Assembly (NCBI RefSeq): GCF_022171985.1
Contig: NZ_JAJVHF010000005.1
Span: forward strand, 1 to 64,000
Reading direction: 5' to 3'
DNA from: Huaxiibacter chinensis
GTDB lineage: Bacteria; Pseudomonadota; Gammaproteobacteria; Enterobacterales; Enterobacteriaceae
DNA length: 64,000 nt
The position numbers and the translations under genes were made by a program. The notes beneath the pieces were generated by a model, which saw only the letters and a program-made list of their open reading frames with translations, was not told the DNA's origin and made no database searches. Positions within the stretch are counted from its first letter, which is position 1. Every line of letters begins with the position of its first letter. Shown piece by piece: positions 30,415-40,393 of this stretch.

Positions 30415-33400
30415 GTGAAGTTCTTCGCCCTCTTCATTTACCGCCCGGTGGCGACGATATTGATTTCGCTCGCCATCACCCTGTGCGGGGTTCTGGGTTT
30501 TAAGATGCTGCCGGTAGCCCCCCTGCCGCAGGTGGATTTTCCGGTCATTATGGTCAGCGCCTCGCTGCCGGGCGCGTCGCCAGAAACGATGGCGTCGTCT
30601 GTGGCGACGCCGCTGGAGCGGTCGCTTGGGCGCATAGCCGGGGTCAATGAGATGACCTCGAGCAGCTCCCTCGGCAGCACGCGCATCATTCTTGAATTCA
30701 ACTTTAATCGCGATATCAACGGCGCGGCGCGCGATGTGCAGGCGGCGATCAACGCCGCACAAAGTCTGCTGCCGAGCGGGATGCCCAGCCGCCCAACCTA
30801 TCGCAAAGCCAACCCGTCCGATGCGCCAATTATGATCCTGACGCTCACCTCGGAGACGTACTCACAGGGAGAGCTGTACGATTTCGCCTCTACCCAGCTG
30901 GCGCAGACCCTCGCGCAAATTGACGGCGTGGGCGACGTGGACGTGGGCGGTAGTTCCCTGCCTGCCGTGCGGGTGGGCCTGAATCCAGAAGCTTTGTTTA
31001 ATCAGGGGGTATCGCTCGACGATGTCCGTACCGCCATCAGCAATGCCAACGTGCGCAAGCCGCAAGGAGCCATTGAAGACGGGAGCCATCGCTGGCAGAT
31101 CCAGACCAATGACGAGCTGAAAACGGCGGCGGAATACCAGCCGCTGATTATCCATTACAACAATGGCGCGGTCGTGCGCCTGAGCGATGTGGCAAAGGTA
31201 ACCGACTCGGTTCAGGATGTGCGCAACGCCGGGATGACCAATGCCAAACCGGCTATCCTGCTGATAATTCGCAAGCTGCCGGAAGCCAATATTATTCAGA
31301 CGGTGAACAGCATTCGCCAGCGCCTGCCGGAACTTCAGGAGACCATCCCGGCGGCTATCGATCTGCAAATTGCCCAGGATCGCTCGCCCACGATCCGCGC
31401 ATCGCTTGAGGAGGTGGAACAGACGCTGATCATCTCCATCGCGCTGGTGATTCTGGTGGTCTTTCTCTTCCTGCGTTCCGGGCGCGCCACGCTGATCCCG
31501 GCGGTGGCGGTGCCTGTATCGTTAATCGGCACCTTTGCCGCCATGTATCTGTGCGGATTCAGCCTCAACAACCTGTCGCTGATGGCGCTGACCATCGCCA
31601 CGGGTTTTGTGGTGGATGATGCCATCGTGGTGCTGGAAAATATCTCCCGCCATCTTGAAGCGGGCATGAAACCGCTGCAGGCCGCCCTGCAGGGCACCCG
31701 GGAGGTGGGGTTCACCGTGCTGTCGATGAGCCTTTCGCTGGTCGCCGTTTTCCTTCCCCTGCTGCTAATGGGAGGCCTGCCGGGACGATTGCTGCGCGAG
31801 TTTGCCGTCACGCTGTCGGTGGCGATTGGTATTTCACTGGTTATCTCGCTGACGCTCACCCCAATGATGTGCGGCTGGATGCTCAAAAGCAGCAAGCCGC
31901 ATTCGCAGCCGCGCAAAAAAGGCGTTGGTCGTTTACTGATGGCGATGCAGGAAGGCTACGGCAAATCGCTCAAGTGGGTGCTTAACCATACCCGCATTGT
32001 CGGGCTGGTGCTGGTGGGCACCATTGCACTCAACGTCTGGATGTACATCTCTATTCCGAAAACCTTTTTCCCGGAGCAGGATACCGGGGCGCTGATGGGC
32101 GGAATTCAGGCCGACCAGAGTATCTCCTTTCAGGCCATGCGCATTAAGCTGCAGGATTTCATGAAGATTATTCGTGAAGATCCGGCGGTAGATAATGTCA
32201 CCGGCTTTACCGGAGGCTCGCGGGTGAACAGCGGCTTAATGTTCATAGCCCTTAAACCACGCAGCGAAAGAGCCGAGACGGCGCAACAGGTGATCGATCG
32301 CCTGCGCGGGAAACTGGCTAAAGAACCGGGGGCTAATCTGTTTTTGATGGCCGTTCAGGATATTCGCGTGGGTGGACGCCAGGCGAACGCCAGCTACCAG
32401 TACACCCTGCTCTCGGACGATCTGGCCTCGCTGCGGGAGTGGGAACCCAAAATCCGCAAAGCGCTGGCCGCGCTGCCGGAACTGGCAGACGTGAACTCCG
32501 ATCAGCAGGATAACGGCGCCGAGATGAATTTAACCTACGACCGCGAAACCATGGCGCGGCTGGGGATTGACGTGAACGCCGCCAACAGCCTGCTGAATAA
32601 CGCCTTTGGTCAGCGGCAAATTTCCACCATTTATCAGCCCATGAACCAGTATAAGGTCGTGATGGAAGTGGATCCGCGCTACACCCAGGACATCAGCGCG
32701 CTGGATAAAATGTATGTCATCAATAACGACGGAAAATCCATTCCGCTCTCGGGGTTCGCCCACTGGCAGCCTGCTAATGCGCCGCTTTCGGTAAACCATC
32801 AGGGCCTGTCGGCCGCCTCGACGATCTCGTTTAACCTGCCGACCGGTTCGTCTCTGTCAGAGGCCAGCGAGGCGATCAATCGCACCATGACGCAGCTGGG
32901 TGTGCCCTCTACCGTGCGCGGTAGCTTCGCCGGAACGGCACAGGTCTTTCAGGAGACAATGAACTCCCAGGTGATCCTGATTCTGGCGGCGATTGCCACG
33001 GTCTATATCGTGCTGGGGATTCTGTACGAAAGCTATGTGCATCCTCTGACCATTCTGTCGACGTTGCCGTCGGCAGGCGTCGGTGCGCTGCTGGCGCTGG
33101 AGATTTTTGGCGCACCCTTTAGCCTGATTGCCCTGATTGGCATCATGTTATTAATTGGCATCGTGAAGAAAAACGCCATCATGATGGTGGACTTCGCGCT
33201 GGATGCGCAGCGTAACGGTCAGCTGACGCCGCGCGATGCTATTTTCCAGGCCTGCCTGCTGCGCTTTCGTCCGATCATGATGACCACGCTGGCGGCCCTG
33301 TTTGGCGCACTGCCGCTGGTGATTTCCGGAGGAGATGGCTCTGAACTGCGTCAACCGCTGGGGATTACTATTGTCGGCGGGCTGGTGATGAGCCAGCTGC

Positions 33401-33492
33401 TGACGCTCTATACGACTCCCGTGGTCTACCTGTTCTTTGACGGCCTGCGGGTGCGTTTTACGCGAAAAAACAGAACGACGGTGAGCGAATAG
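30415..33492 (+). CDS. mdtC: RND multidrug efflux subunit MdtC
   Basis: Partner of MdtB in the heteromultimeric pump. It starts with GTG at 30415, directly after the mdtB stop, and has 1025 residues as in E. coli. The helix-4 motif [21 protein letters not shown] retains both proton-relay aspartates, and the second half has [21 protein letters not shown]. The protein is paralogous to MdtB, reflecting an old tandem duplication. It is followed without spacing by mdtD. Confidence 0.97.
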   Translation: MKFFALFIYRPVATILISLAITLCGVLGFKMLPVAPLPQVDFPVIMVSASLPGASPETMASSVATPLERSLGRIAGVNEMTSSSSLGSTRIILEFNFNRDINGAARDVQAAINAAQSLLPSGMPSRPTYRKANPSDAPIMILTLTSETYSQGELYDFASTQLAQTLAQIDGVGDVDVGGSSLPAVRVGLNPEALFNQGVSLDDVRTAISNANVRKPQGAIEDGSHRWQIQTNDELKTAAEYQPLIIHYNNGAVVRLSDVAKVTDSVQDVRNAGMTNAKPAILLIIRKLPEANIIQTVNSIRQRLPELQETIPAAIDLQIAQDRSPTIRASLEEVEQTLIISIALVILVVFLFLRSGRATLIPAVAVPVSLIGTFAAMYLCGFSLNNLSLMALTIATGFVVDDAIVVLENISRHLEAGMKPLQAALQGTREVGFTVLSMSLSLVAVFLPLLLMGGLPGRLLREFAVTLSVAIGISLVISLTLTPMMCGWMLKSSKPHSQPRKKGVGRLLMAMQEGYGKSLKWVLNHTRIVGLVLVGTIALNVWMYISIPKTFFPEQDTGALMGGIQADQSISFQAMRIKLQDFMKIIREDPAVDNVTGFTGGSRVNSGLMFIALKPRSERAETAQQVIDRLRGKLAKEPGANLFLMAVQDIRVGGRQANASYQYTLLSDDLASLREWEPKIRKALAALPELADVNSDQQDNGAEMNLTYDRETMARLGIDVNAANSLLNNAFGQRQISTIYQPMNQYKVVMEVDPRYTQDISALDKMYVINNDGKSIPLSGFAHWQPANAPLSVNHQGLSAASTISFNLPTGSSLSEASEAINRTMTQLGVPSTVRGSFAGTAQVFQETMNSQVILILAAIATVYIVLGILYESYVHPLTILSTLPSAGVGALLALEIFGAPFSLIALIGIMLLIGIVKKNAIMMVDFALDAQRNGQLTPRDAIFQACLLRFRPIMMTTLAALFGALPLVISGGDGSELRQPLGITIVGGLVMSQLLTLYTTPVVYLFFDGLRVRFTRKNRTTVSE

Positions 33493-34908
33493 ATGACTGA
33501 CCTTCCCGGTAATGTACGCTGGCAGCTGTGGATCGTAGCCTTTGGCTTCTTTATGCAGTCGCTGGATACCACCATTGTCAATACCGCCCTTCCCTCAATG
33601 GCGGCAAGCCTGGGCGAAAGCCCGCTGCATATGCACATGGTGATTGTCTCCTACGTGCTGACGGTAGCCGTCATGCTGCCCGCCAGCGGCTGGCTGGCGG
33701 ACAAAGTGGGGGTACGCAATATTTTCTTCACCGCCATCGTGCTGTTTACCGCAGGTTCGCTGTTTTGCGCCCAGGCTAATACCCTCGATCAGCTGATCAT
33801 GGCCCGCGCCCTTCAGGGCATCGGCGGGGCGATGATGGTCCCGGTCGGGCGGCTAACGGTGATGAAAATCGTCCCGCGCGCGCAGTACATGGCGGCTATG
33901 ACCTTTGTTACGCTTCCCGGTCAGGTTGGGCCTTTACTCGGCCCGGCACTGGGCGGGGTGCTGGTCGAGTACGCGTCATGGCACTGGATATTCCTGATCA
34001 ACCTGCCCGTTGGCATCGTGGGCGCCATCGCCACGCTGGTGCTGATGCCTAACTACAAAATGCAGACCCGCCGCTTCGATAAAGTGGGCTTTATTTTGCT
34101 CGCGGTGGGCATGGCTACGCTTACGCTGGCACTGGACGGGCAAAAAGGGCTGGGCATTTCCACCCTGTCTCTGTCGCTACTGGTGCTTATCGGGGTGCTC
34201 TCTCTCCTGTGGTATCTCTGGCACGCGCGGGGTAACGAACAGGCGTTGTTCAGGCTCTCGCTTTTCGAAAATACGACGTTCAGGGTGGGTCTGCTGGGCA
34301 GCTTCGTTGGTCGTCTGGGCAGCGGCATGCTGCCGTTTATGACGCCTGTATTTTTGCAGATTGGGCTGGGCTTTTCGCCCTTTCATGCCGGGCTGATGAT
34401 GATCCCGATGGTGTTGGGCAGCATGGGGATGAAACGCATTGTGGTACAGGTGGTAAACCGGTTTGGCTATCGCCATGTCCTTGTCGCTTCGACCCTGGGG
34501 TTAGCCACGATCACCCTGCTGTTTATGGCGGTGGCGCTGATGGGCTGGTACTACGCGTTACCCGTCGTGCTGTTCTTCCAGGGGATGATCAACTCGACCC
34601 GCTTCTCCTCAATGAATACCCTGACGCTGAAAGATTTACCCGACGAGCTGGCCAGCAGCGGTAATAGCCTGCTGTCGATGATCATGCAGCTCTCCATGAG
34701 CATTGGCGTTACCCTTGCCGGTCTGCTCCTCGGCCTTTACGGGCAGCAGCATCTCAGTGCCGACAACGCCGTTGCGCATCAGGTCTTTCTGTACACTTAT
34801 CTCAGCATGGCGGTCATTATCGCCCTGCCCGCCTTTATTTTCGCCCGGGTCCCGGATGATACCAGTAAGAACGTCGTGATCGGCCGACGCAGAAGGAGAG
34901 AACGATGA
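33493..34908 (+). CDS. mdtD: MFS transporter MdtD
   Basis: DHA2-type major-facilitator exporter of 471 residues with about 14 predicted membrane segments. In E. coli it is part of the BaeSR-controlled operon but not needed for MdtABC function; a link to iron or citrate export has been proposed for homologues. The motif-C-like [20 protein letters not shown] and N-terminal [14 protein letters not shown] (motif D1) are visible. Its ATG directly follows the mdtC TAG, and its end overlaps baeS as ATGA. Confidence 0.94.
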   Translation: MTDLPGNVRWQLWIVAFGFFMQSLDTTIVNTALPSMAASLGESPLHMHMVIVSYVLTVAVMLPASGWLADKVGVRNIFFTAIVLFTAGSLFCAQANTLDQLIMARALQGIGGAMMVPVGRLTVMKIVPRAQYMAAMTFVTLPGQVGPLLGPALGGVLVEYASWHWIFLINLPVGIVGAIATLVLMPNYKMQTRRFDKVGFILLAVGMATLTLALDGQKGLGISTLSLSLLVLIGVLSLLWYLWHARGNEQALFRLSLFENTTFRVGLLGSFVGRLGSGMLPFMTPVFLQIGLGFSPFHAGLMMIPMVLGSMGMKRIVVQVVNRFGYRHVLVASTLGLATITLLFMAVALMGWYYALPVVLFFQGMINSTRFSSMNTLTLKDLPDELASSGNSLLSMIMQLSMSIGVTLAGLLLGLYGQQHLSADNAVAHQVFLYTYLSMAVIIALPAFIFARVPDDTSKNVVIGRRRRRER

Positions 34909-36308
34909 AATTCTGGCGGCCCGGCATTACGGGAAAACTGTTTGTGGCGATCTTCGCCACCTGCATTGTGCTGCTGATCACCATGCACTGGGCGGTGCGC
35001 GTCAGCTTTGAGCGGGGCTTTATCGATTATATCAAACACGGTAATGAGCAGCGTCTTCAGGGGTTAAGTGACGCGCTGGGCGAGCAGTATGCCCTGCACG
35101 GTAACTGGCGTTTCCTGCGTAACAACGATCGATTCGTGTTCCAGATCCTGCGCTCGCTGGAGCATGACACCGATGATGACCGCCCCGGTGCCGGTATGCC
35201 GCCGCACGGCTGGCGCACGCAGTTCTGGGTTATCGACCAGGATCAACGCGTGCTGGTCGGCCCGCGAGCCCCTGTTCCGCAGGACGGTACAAAGCGGGCC
35301 ATCACGGTTAACGGCGCGGCGGTGGGCTGGGTGATTGCCTCCCCCGTCGAGCGGTTGACCCGTAATACCGACATCAACTTTGATCGCCAACAGCGCCAGA
35401 CCAGCTGGTTAATTGTGGCGCTCTCCACCCTGCTGGCGGCGCTCGCCACTTTCCCGCTGGCGCGCGGGCTGCTTGCGCCGGTGAAACGGCTGGTCGAGGG
35501 CACGCATAAACTGGCGGCCGGCGATTTTTCTACCCGTGTGGATACCCGCAGTCAGGATGAACTGGGCAAGCTGGCGCAGGACTTTAACCAGCTCGCCAGC
35601 ACCCTTGAAAAGAACCAACAGATGCGCCGGGATTTTATGGCCGATATCTCACACGAACTGCGGACCCCGCTGGCGGTATTGCGCGGGGAACTGGAAGCCA
35701 TTCAGGATGGCGTGCGCCAGTTCACCCCTGAGTCGGTGGCGTCGTTGCAGGCAGAGGTCGGCACCCTGACGAAACTGGTCAACGATCTGCACCAGCTATC
35801 GATGTCCGACGAAGGCGCGCTGGCGTATCAAAAATCACCGGTGGATGTGATCACGATACTGGAGGTGGTCAGCGGCGCGTTTCGGGAACGTTTCACCAGC
35901 CGCAACCTGACGATTGACCTGTCGCTGCCGGACAGCGCCGTGGTCTTTGGCGATCCCGACCGACTGATGCAGCTGTTTAATAACCTGCTGGAAAACAGCC
36001 TGCGTTATACCGATGCGGGCGGAGGATTACATATCTCTGGCCGTCAGGAAGAGGGTCGCTTTGCCCTGACCTTTGCGGACTCCGCGCCCGGCGTCCAGGA
36101 TGCTCAGCTGGAAAAACTGTTTGAGCGTTTCTACCGCACCGAAGGCTCGCGTAACCGCGCCAGCGGCGGCTCCGGGCTGGGGCTGGCGATTTGCGTAAAC
36201 ATTGTGGAAGCCCACGGCGGGACAATCCGCGCCGCCCATTCGCCTTTTGGCGGGGTAAGCATTACAGTAGCGTTACCGCTGGAACGGGAGTTATCGAGAG
36301 AAGTATGA
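34905..36308 (+). CDS. baeS: Envelope stress sensor histidine kinase BaeS
   Basis: Membrane sensor kinase responding to envelope stress such as spheroplasting, indole, flavonoids and metals, and phosphorylating BaeR. The 467 residues match E. coli. Two membrane helices (residues about 10-30 and 168-188) flank a periplasmic sensor, followed by HAMP, the HisKA box [12 protein letters not shown] with phospho-acceptor His 250, and HATPase motifs N ([10 protein letters not shown]), G1 (DSAPGV) and G2 (GGSGLGLAI). It overlaps mdtD and baeR by four bases each. Confidence 0.97.
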   Translation: MKFWRPGITGKLFVAIFATCIVLLITMHWAVRVSFERGFIDYIKHGNEQRLQGLSDALGEQYALHGNWRFLRNNDRFVFQILRSLEHDTDDDRPGAGMPPHGWRTQFWVIDQDQRVLVGPRAPVPQDGTKRAITVNGAAVGWVIASPVERLTRNTDINFDRQQRQTSWLIVALSTLLAALATFPLARGLLAPVKRLVEGTHKLAAGDFSTRVDTRSQDELGKLAQDFNQLASTLEKNQQMRRDFMADISHELRTPLAVLRGELEAIQDGVRQFTPESVASLQAEVGTLTKLVNDLHQLSMSDEGALAYQKSPVDVITILEVVSGAFRERFTSRNLTIDLSLPDSAVVFGDPDRLMQLFNNLLENSLRYTDAGGGLHISGRQEEGRFALTFADSAPGVQDAQLEKLFERFYRTEGSRNRASGGSGLGLAICVNIVEAHGGTIRAAHSPFGGVSITVALPLERELSREV

Positions 36309-37027
36309 CTGAGTTACCCATTGACGAAAACACGCCACGTATTCTGATCGTGGAGGATGAGCCTAAGCTTGGGCAGTTATTAATCGACTATTTGCGCGCC
36401 GCGAGCTATGCCCCCTCGCTGATCAGCCACGGCGATCATGTCCTGCCCTTTGTGCGCCAGACGCCGCCGGACCTCATCCTGCTGGATTTGATGCTGCCCG
36501 GCACCGACGGTTTGACCCTGTGCCGGGAAATTCGCCGTTTCTCCGACATCCCCATTGTCATGGTCACCGCCAAAATCGAAGAGATTGACCGTCTGCTGGG
36601 CCTGGAAATCGGTGCTGATGATTACATCTGCAAACCCTATAGCCCGCGTGAAGTCGTGGCTCGCGTGAAAACGATTTTGCGCCGCTGTAAACCCCAGCGT
36701 GAACTGCAAACCCTGGACGCCAACAGCCCGCTGGTGGTGGATGAGAGCCGCTTTCAGGCCAGCTGGCGCAGCAAGCTTTTAGATCTGACGCCCGCCGAGT
36801 TTCGCCTGTTGAAAACGCTCTCCCACGAACCGGGGAAAGTGTTCTCCCGCGAACAACTGCTTAACCATCTCTATGATGATTATCGCGTGGTGACCGACCG
36901 CACCATCGACAGCCATATTAAAAACCTGCGCCGCAAGCTGGAAGCGCTGGATGCCGACCAGTCGTTTATCCGTGCGGTATATGGCGTGGGGTACCGCTGG
37001 GAAGCGGATGCCTGCCGCATTGCCTGA
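36305..37027 (+). CDS. baeR: Envelope stress response regulator BaeR
   Basis: OmpR-family regulator that activates mdtABCD-baeSR, acrD and spy in E. coli. A start at 36305 overlapping the baeS stop gives [19 protein letters not shown] and 240 residues, as in E. coli; the frame is open upstream only within baeS. The phospho-acceptor is Asp 61 in [10 protein letters not shown], with acidic residues in VEDEP and the conserved Lys of [12 protein letters not shown]. The C-terminal winged helix includes [15 protein letters not shown] and [16 protein letters not shown]. Confidence 0.97.
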   Translation: MTELPIDENTPRILIVEDEPKLGQLLIDYLRAASYAPSLISHGDHVLPFVRQTPPDLILLDLMLPGTDGLTLCREIRRFSDIPIVMVTAKIEEIDRLLGLEIGADDYICKPYSPREVVARVKTILRRCKPQRELQTLDANSPLVVDESRFQASWRSKLLDLTPAEFRLLKTLSHEPGKVFSREQLLNHLYDDYRVVTDRTIDSHIKNLRRKLEALDADQSFIRAVYGVGYRWEADACRIA

Positions 37028-37041
37028 CGCATCATGATGAA

Positions 37042-37068
37042 GCCGGGTCAGGCACGCGTCCGCCCGGC
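37042..37068. repeat. REP-like palindrome after baeR
   Basis: GCCGGG at 37042-37047 and CCCGGC at 37063-37068 form a stem around a 15-base loop, 15 bases beyond the baeR stop. It resembles the palindrome after yegD and other enterobacterial REP units. It may mark the 3' end of the mdtABCD-baeSR transcript. Confidence 0.55.
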
Positions 37069-37189
37069 ACAATCGCTTTACCTGCCCTTCCCGCAGCGCT
37101 ACAATGCCCGCCCTTAAAGTAGGGGATCTCCCCTTACCCGCTGCACCCGGTGCAAGCGGATCTGACCTGTCATCAGAACGAGAACACAC

Positions 37190-38551
37190 ATGTTTAAACC
37201 TGAACTCCTTTCCCCGGCGGGAACGCTGCAGAATATGCGTTACGCTTTCGCCTATGGCGCCGATGCGGTATATGCGGGCCAACCGCGTTACTCGCTGCGC
37301 GTGCGTAACAACGAATTCAACCACGAAAACCTCCAGCTTGGCATTAACGAAGCCCACGCGCAGGGGAAAAAGTTCTACGTGGTGGTGAATATCGCGCCGC
37401 ATAACGCCAAGCTGAAAACGTTTATTCGCGATTTGAAGCCGGTGGTGGAGATGCGTCCGGATGCGCTGATCATGTCAGACCCGGGGTTGATCATGCTGGT
37501 TCGGGAGAATTTCCCCGAGATGGATATTCACCTGTCCGTTCAGGCGAACGCCGTGAACTGGGCGACGGTAAAATTCTGGAAGCAGATGGGCCTGACCCGC
37601 GTGATTCTGTCGCGTGAGCTCTCGCTTGAAGAGATCGAAGAGATCCGCACCCAGGTACCCGAAATGGAAATTGAGATTTTTGTTCACGGTGCGCTGTGCA
37701 TGGCCTACTCCGGCCGCTGTCTGCTGTCTGGCTACATCAACAAACGCGACCCTAATCAGGGCACCTGCACTAACGCCTGCCGCTGGGAATATAACGTCCA
37801 GGAAGGCAAAGAAGATGATATCGGCAATATCGTTCATAAATACGAGCCGATTCCGGTGCAAAACGTCGAGCCGACGCTGGGCGTGGGCGCACCGACCGAC
37901 AGCGTGTTTATGATTGAAGAGGCCAAACGCCCGGGTGAGTACATGACCGCCTTTGAAGACGAGCATGGCACCTACATTATGAACTCAAAAGACCTGCGCG
38001 CCATTGCGCACGTCGAGCGTCTGACCCAGATGGGCGTGCATTCCCTGAAGATTGAAGGCCGCACCAAATCCTATTACTACTGCGCACGCACCGCGCAGGT
38101 CTACCGTAAAGCGATCGACGACGCCGCCGCGGGCAAACCGTTCGACACCAGCCTGCTGGAAACCCTGGAAGGCCTGGCGCATCGCGGCTATACCGAAGGG
38201 TTCCTGCGTCGCCATACGCACGACGATTACCAGAACTACGAGCACGGCTATTCCGTCTCAGAACGTCAGCAGTTTGTTGGTGATTTCACCGGAGAGCGTA
38301 AAGGCGCACTGGCCGCCGTAGCGGTGAAAAACAAATTCACGCAGGGCGACAGCCTGGAGCTGATGACCCCGCAGGGTAATATGAACTTCCGCCTGGAGCA
38401 TCTGGAAAACGGCAAAGGTGAAGCCATCACCGTCGCACCGGGTGACGGGCACGTCGTCTGGTTACCGGTACCGGAAGAGGTGGAGCTGGAATTTGCGCTG
38501 CTGATGCGCAATTTCGAAGGGGAAAGCACCCGAAATCCGCACAATAAATAG
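37190..38551 (+). CDS. trhP: tRNA hydroxylation protein TrhP (U32 family)
   Basis: U32-peptidase-family protein (YegQ) needed with prephenate for 5-hydroxyuridine formation at wobble position 34 of certain tRNAs. The 453 residues match E. coli. The N-terminus MFKPELLSPAGTLQNMRYAF is diagnostic. The U32 signature FVHGALCMAYSGRCLLSGY spans residues 164-182, with Cys 170 and Cys 177 as likely Fe-S ligands together with the downstream GTCTNACRW cysteines. It is a single gene with cyaR 84 bases downstream on the same strand. Confidence 0.95.
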   Translation: MFKPELLSPAGTLQNMRYAFAYGADAVYAGQPRYSLRVRNNEFNHENLQLGINEAHAQGKKFYVVVNIAPHNAKLKTFIRDLKPVVEMRPDALIMSDPGLIMLVRENFPEMDIHLSVQANAVNWATVKFWKQMGLTRVILSRELSLEEIEEIRTQVPEMEIEIFVHGALCMAYSGRCLLSGYINKRDPNQGTCTNACRWEYNVQEGKEDDIGNIVHKYEPIPVQNVEPTLGVGAPTDSVFMIEEAKRPGEYMTAFEDEHGTYIMNSKDLRAIAHVERLTQMGVHSLKIEGRTKSYYYCARTAQVYRKAIDDAAAGKPFDTSLLETLEGLAHRGYTEGFLRRHTHDDYQNYEHGYSVSERQQFVGDFTGERKGALAAVAVKNKFTQGDSLELMTPQGNMNFRLEHLENGKGEAITVAPGDGHVVWLPVPEEVELEFALLMRNFEGESTRNPHNK

Positions 38552-38585
38552 TCAAGCGGGGTTATTTTTTACCAGCGGAAGATTC

Positions 38586-38628
38586 TTAGAATCGGATCAC
38601 ATACCGTTTCGTTCGATAAGGGTATTAT
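38586..38628 (+). promoter_or_regulatory. cyaR promoter with CRP site
   Basis: TTAGA-ATCGGA-TCACA at 38586-38601 fits the CRP site TGTGA-N6-TCACA, with a perfect right half. Its centre is about 42.5 bases before the expected RNA start at 38636, the class II activator position. A TATTAT -10 hexamer occupies 38623-38628 and no good -35 is present, as expected for an activator-dependent promoter. In E. coli cyaR is known to be activated by CRP-cAMP. Confidence 0.85.
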
Positions 38629-38635
38629 CCTCAGC

Positions 38636-38722
38636 GCTGAAAAACATAACCCATAAATGCTAGCTGTACCAGGAACCACCTCCTTAGCCTGCGTAATCTC
38701 CCTTACGCAGGCTTATTTTTTT
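38636..38722 (+). ncRNA. cyaR: Small RNA CyaR
   Basis: Hfq-dependent small RNA (RyeE) that represses ompX, luxS, nadE and other messages in E. coli. The 87-base stretch begins GCTGAAAAACATAACCC and carries the AGGAACCACCTCCTT seed region nearly identical to E. coli. It ends with a terminator hairpin of arms GCCTGCGTAA and TTACGCAGGC followed by TTATTTTTTT. It sits downstream of trhP as in E. coli. The 3' arm and T-run double as the left attachment repeat of a genomic island. Confidence 0.96.
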
Positions 38723-38724
38723 GC
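38700..38724 (+). repeat. Left 25-bp direct repeat (attL-like)
   Basis: CCCTTACGCAGG followed by CTTATTTTTTTGC, the 3' arm and T-run of the cyaR terminator. The same 25 bases occur at 53790-53814 with no mismatch. Integration into the 3' end of a small RNA that rebuilds the RNA gene on one side is the same logic as tRNA-targeting islands. In E. coli K-12 a P2-type prophage remnant (ogrK) lies at this very locus. Confidence 0.9.
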
Positions 38725-39026
38725 TTTAAGCATTTGAAATAAATTGCTTTTTTTCTTTCATTTTCACACGTCGACCACATCACTACGAAAAAACTGATTT
38801 GAAGTGACCTCCTTTAGTCAGTAACTGCATGCTTCTGGCAGTCTGCTTTGAGCGAAAAGCGGACTTTGCTAATACTATTCTGTACGAATCAACAGGGATC
38901 AGGTCACTAGCATGCAGAACTGTTGTCGAAACATATTCAGAAGATAAAAGTAACTGTCCGGAAGCTCTAAGTATTCACATGCCAATCATCGATAGAAATG
39001 TGAAAGTTCATCACAAAGCCTTGTGC
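38725..39026. other. Left island spacer
   Basis: 302 A+T-rich bases between the left repeat and the first island gene. It holds one copy of the island palindrome (38841-38864). A small rightward open frame at 38829-39038 has no recognisable product and runs into the neighbouring gene, so I do not call it. Confidence 0.6.
38841..38864. repeat. Island palindrome, copy 1
   Basis: GTCTGC-TTTGAGCGAAAA-GCGGAC: 6-base arms with one G-T wobble around a 12-base centre. It shares GAGCGAA and GGACTTT with copy 4 and the arms with copies 3, 5 and 6. Confidence 0.6.
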
Positions 39027-40064
39027 TTAAAAAGGTAAGTCGTCGTCAGAACCATATTCAATAGTACAAGATTCGTATATAGCTTTGCTGTTTGTGTCAG
39101 ACGATGTAAGTAATTTACTTACACCAGGGAAAAGTTTTTCTTTCTCACGAGTAGAAATATTGATGTAATCTATTCTGCTCAGGAATTCTGCACTGTTTAT
39201 CAGAGACTGATATGCCTGATCTTCTTTACTTTCAGCATACCATTCAGATGTATCAACCATAATATTAACATTCAATGGGTTAACTGAATTGAAATCCTGT
39301 GCACTTACAGAAACGGCGAACCAGAAGGGGTAATGGTCACCAGATGCATAAAAATCCTCACCTTTTCCATATTGCCGAGTTATATAAATCGTTCCTTTAA
39401 TTAAAAAATAAATGAACTCATTTGTCATGGTTATTAAGCGAATGTCTGTGACTTCACTATCATCTACAAGAGTGGATGAAGAAAGAATATCAATTTCACC
39501 AGGGATGTTATCTCTTGTTACTTCACGGATTTCAGCACTAATCGATTCCAGTACCTCTTCAGACATCACATTTTCGAGATCATCAAATATATCATATGCC
39601 TTCGAGGTGAGTTCGATGAGTTGTTTCACTTCATCAAAAACAGCTTTAGATTCATTGTTAAAGTACTTTTCTGTAATATGAGTGTATTTATTAAAAACAC
39701 TATACTCTTTATTATATCTTTTTGTTTTTTCGTTTATTTTTTCTAACGTTTCAACTGAAATCAAAATATCTGGAATGTGTTTTTGAGCGCAGTACTTCAG
39801 TTGCTGTTTTCGTGTAACTTTTCTATCTGGGGATTCTTGAATGTACCAAGGAGCAGAAATGACATCCTGTTCTGGTGCTTTCCGGTTAAGAATATTGGTT
39901 ACCAATTCTCGCATAGCAAATGCGAAATTATTAAATCGAAGAGGGTTTCCGTGTGAACAATAGTTCCGAAGGCTGGCGTCAAATAACTGATGTTCAAAAG
40001 GTGTTTCAAGATGAGTACGAAAATCCCTGATGAAATCCATTTCCATCATTTTTTTAAGTTTCAT
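39027..40064 (-). CDS. Hypothetical protein, island-encoded
   Basis: 345 residues, not recognised with confidence. A good ribosome site (AAGGG eight bases before the ATG) supports the start MKLKKMMEMDFIRDF. No signal peptide or membrane helix is seen. An N-terminal helical part has NPLRFNNFAFAMRELVTNIL and APWYIQESPDRKVTRKQQ, and the C-terminal part (from about residue 190) looks beta-rich. The NPLRFNNFA-type segment reminds me of predicted nuclease or pPIWI-associated proteins of bacterial conflict systems, but this is recollection, not evidence. A+T-rich composition and a nuclease-STAND neighbour on the same strand suggest a defence setting. Confidence 0.75.
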   Translation of the reverse strand: MKLKKMMEMDFIRDFRTHLETPFEHQLFDASLRNYCSHGNPLRFNNFAFAMRELVTNILNRKAPEQDVISAPWYIQESPDRKVTRKQQLKYCAQKHIPDILISVETLEKINEKTKRYNKEYSVFNKYTHITEKYFNNESKAVFDEVKQLIELTSKAYDIFDDLENVMSEEVLESISAEIREVTRDNIPGEIDILSSSTLVDDSEVTDIRLITMTNEFIYFLIKGTIYITRQYGKGEDFYASGDHYPFWFAVSVSAQDFNSVNPLNVNIMVDTSEWYAESKEDQAYQSLINSAEFLSRIDYINISTREKEKLFPGVSKLLTSSDTNSKAIYESCTIEYGSDDDLPF

Positions 40065-40393
40065 ACTGTTTACCCTTGTTAATATTGGTGTTTTATATAA
40101 AGGATATCATAATTTCTTCTTCCTTAATATCGAAGAAAAAAATCATGGATGCCGCTTGAGTTTTAGTTGGGCGTGGTATGCACCTACTGCACGTATCAAA
40201 AAGACTTATAGCATTTCCGCTCCTAGCACGAAGCGGGACCTGCTAACTAAGTAGAAGGCCTGCCGTGAGCGAGAACCGGACTACTGACAACCAGTCTGCA
40301 GGTGCAATTGACCATGACTAAAACCAAGACGAGTTAATGCATCTAATCTATGAGGAACTAGTCATGAATTATTGACGATAAATCAATAAGGTA
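40065..40393. other. Spacer between the two leftward island genes
   Basis: 329 A+T-rich bases. It contains island palindrome copy 2 (40215-40238) and presumably the promoter of the 345-residue gene. No open frame here is credible. Confidence 0.55.
40215..40238. repeat. Island palindrome, copy 2 (degenerate)
   Basis: TTCCGC-TCCTAGCACGAA-GCGGGA. The centre TAGCACGAA matches the GGCAC centre of copies 3 and 6; the arms pair imperfectly. Confidence 0.45.

Noticed and set aside
27292..33492. mdtB and mdtC as a recent tandem duplication or assembly artefact
   Set aside because: The proteins are distinct paralogues matching their E. coli counterparts individually, so this is the normal heteromeric pump.
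38829..39038. 69-codon rightward frame at the island left end
   Set aside because: It starts at an island palindrome, runs into the 345-residue gene and has no recognisable product.
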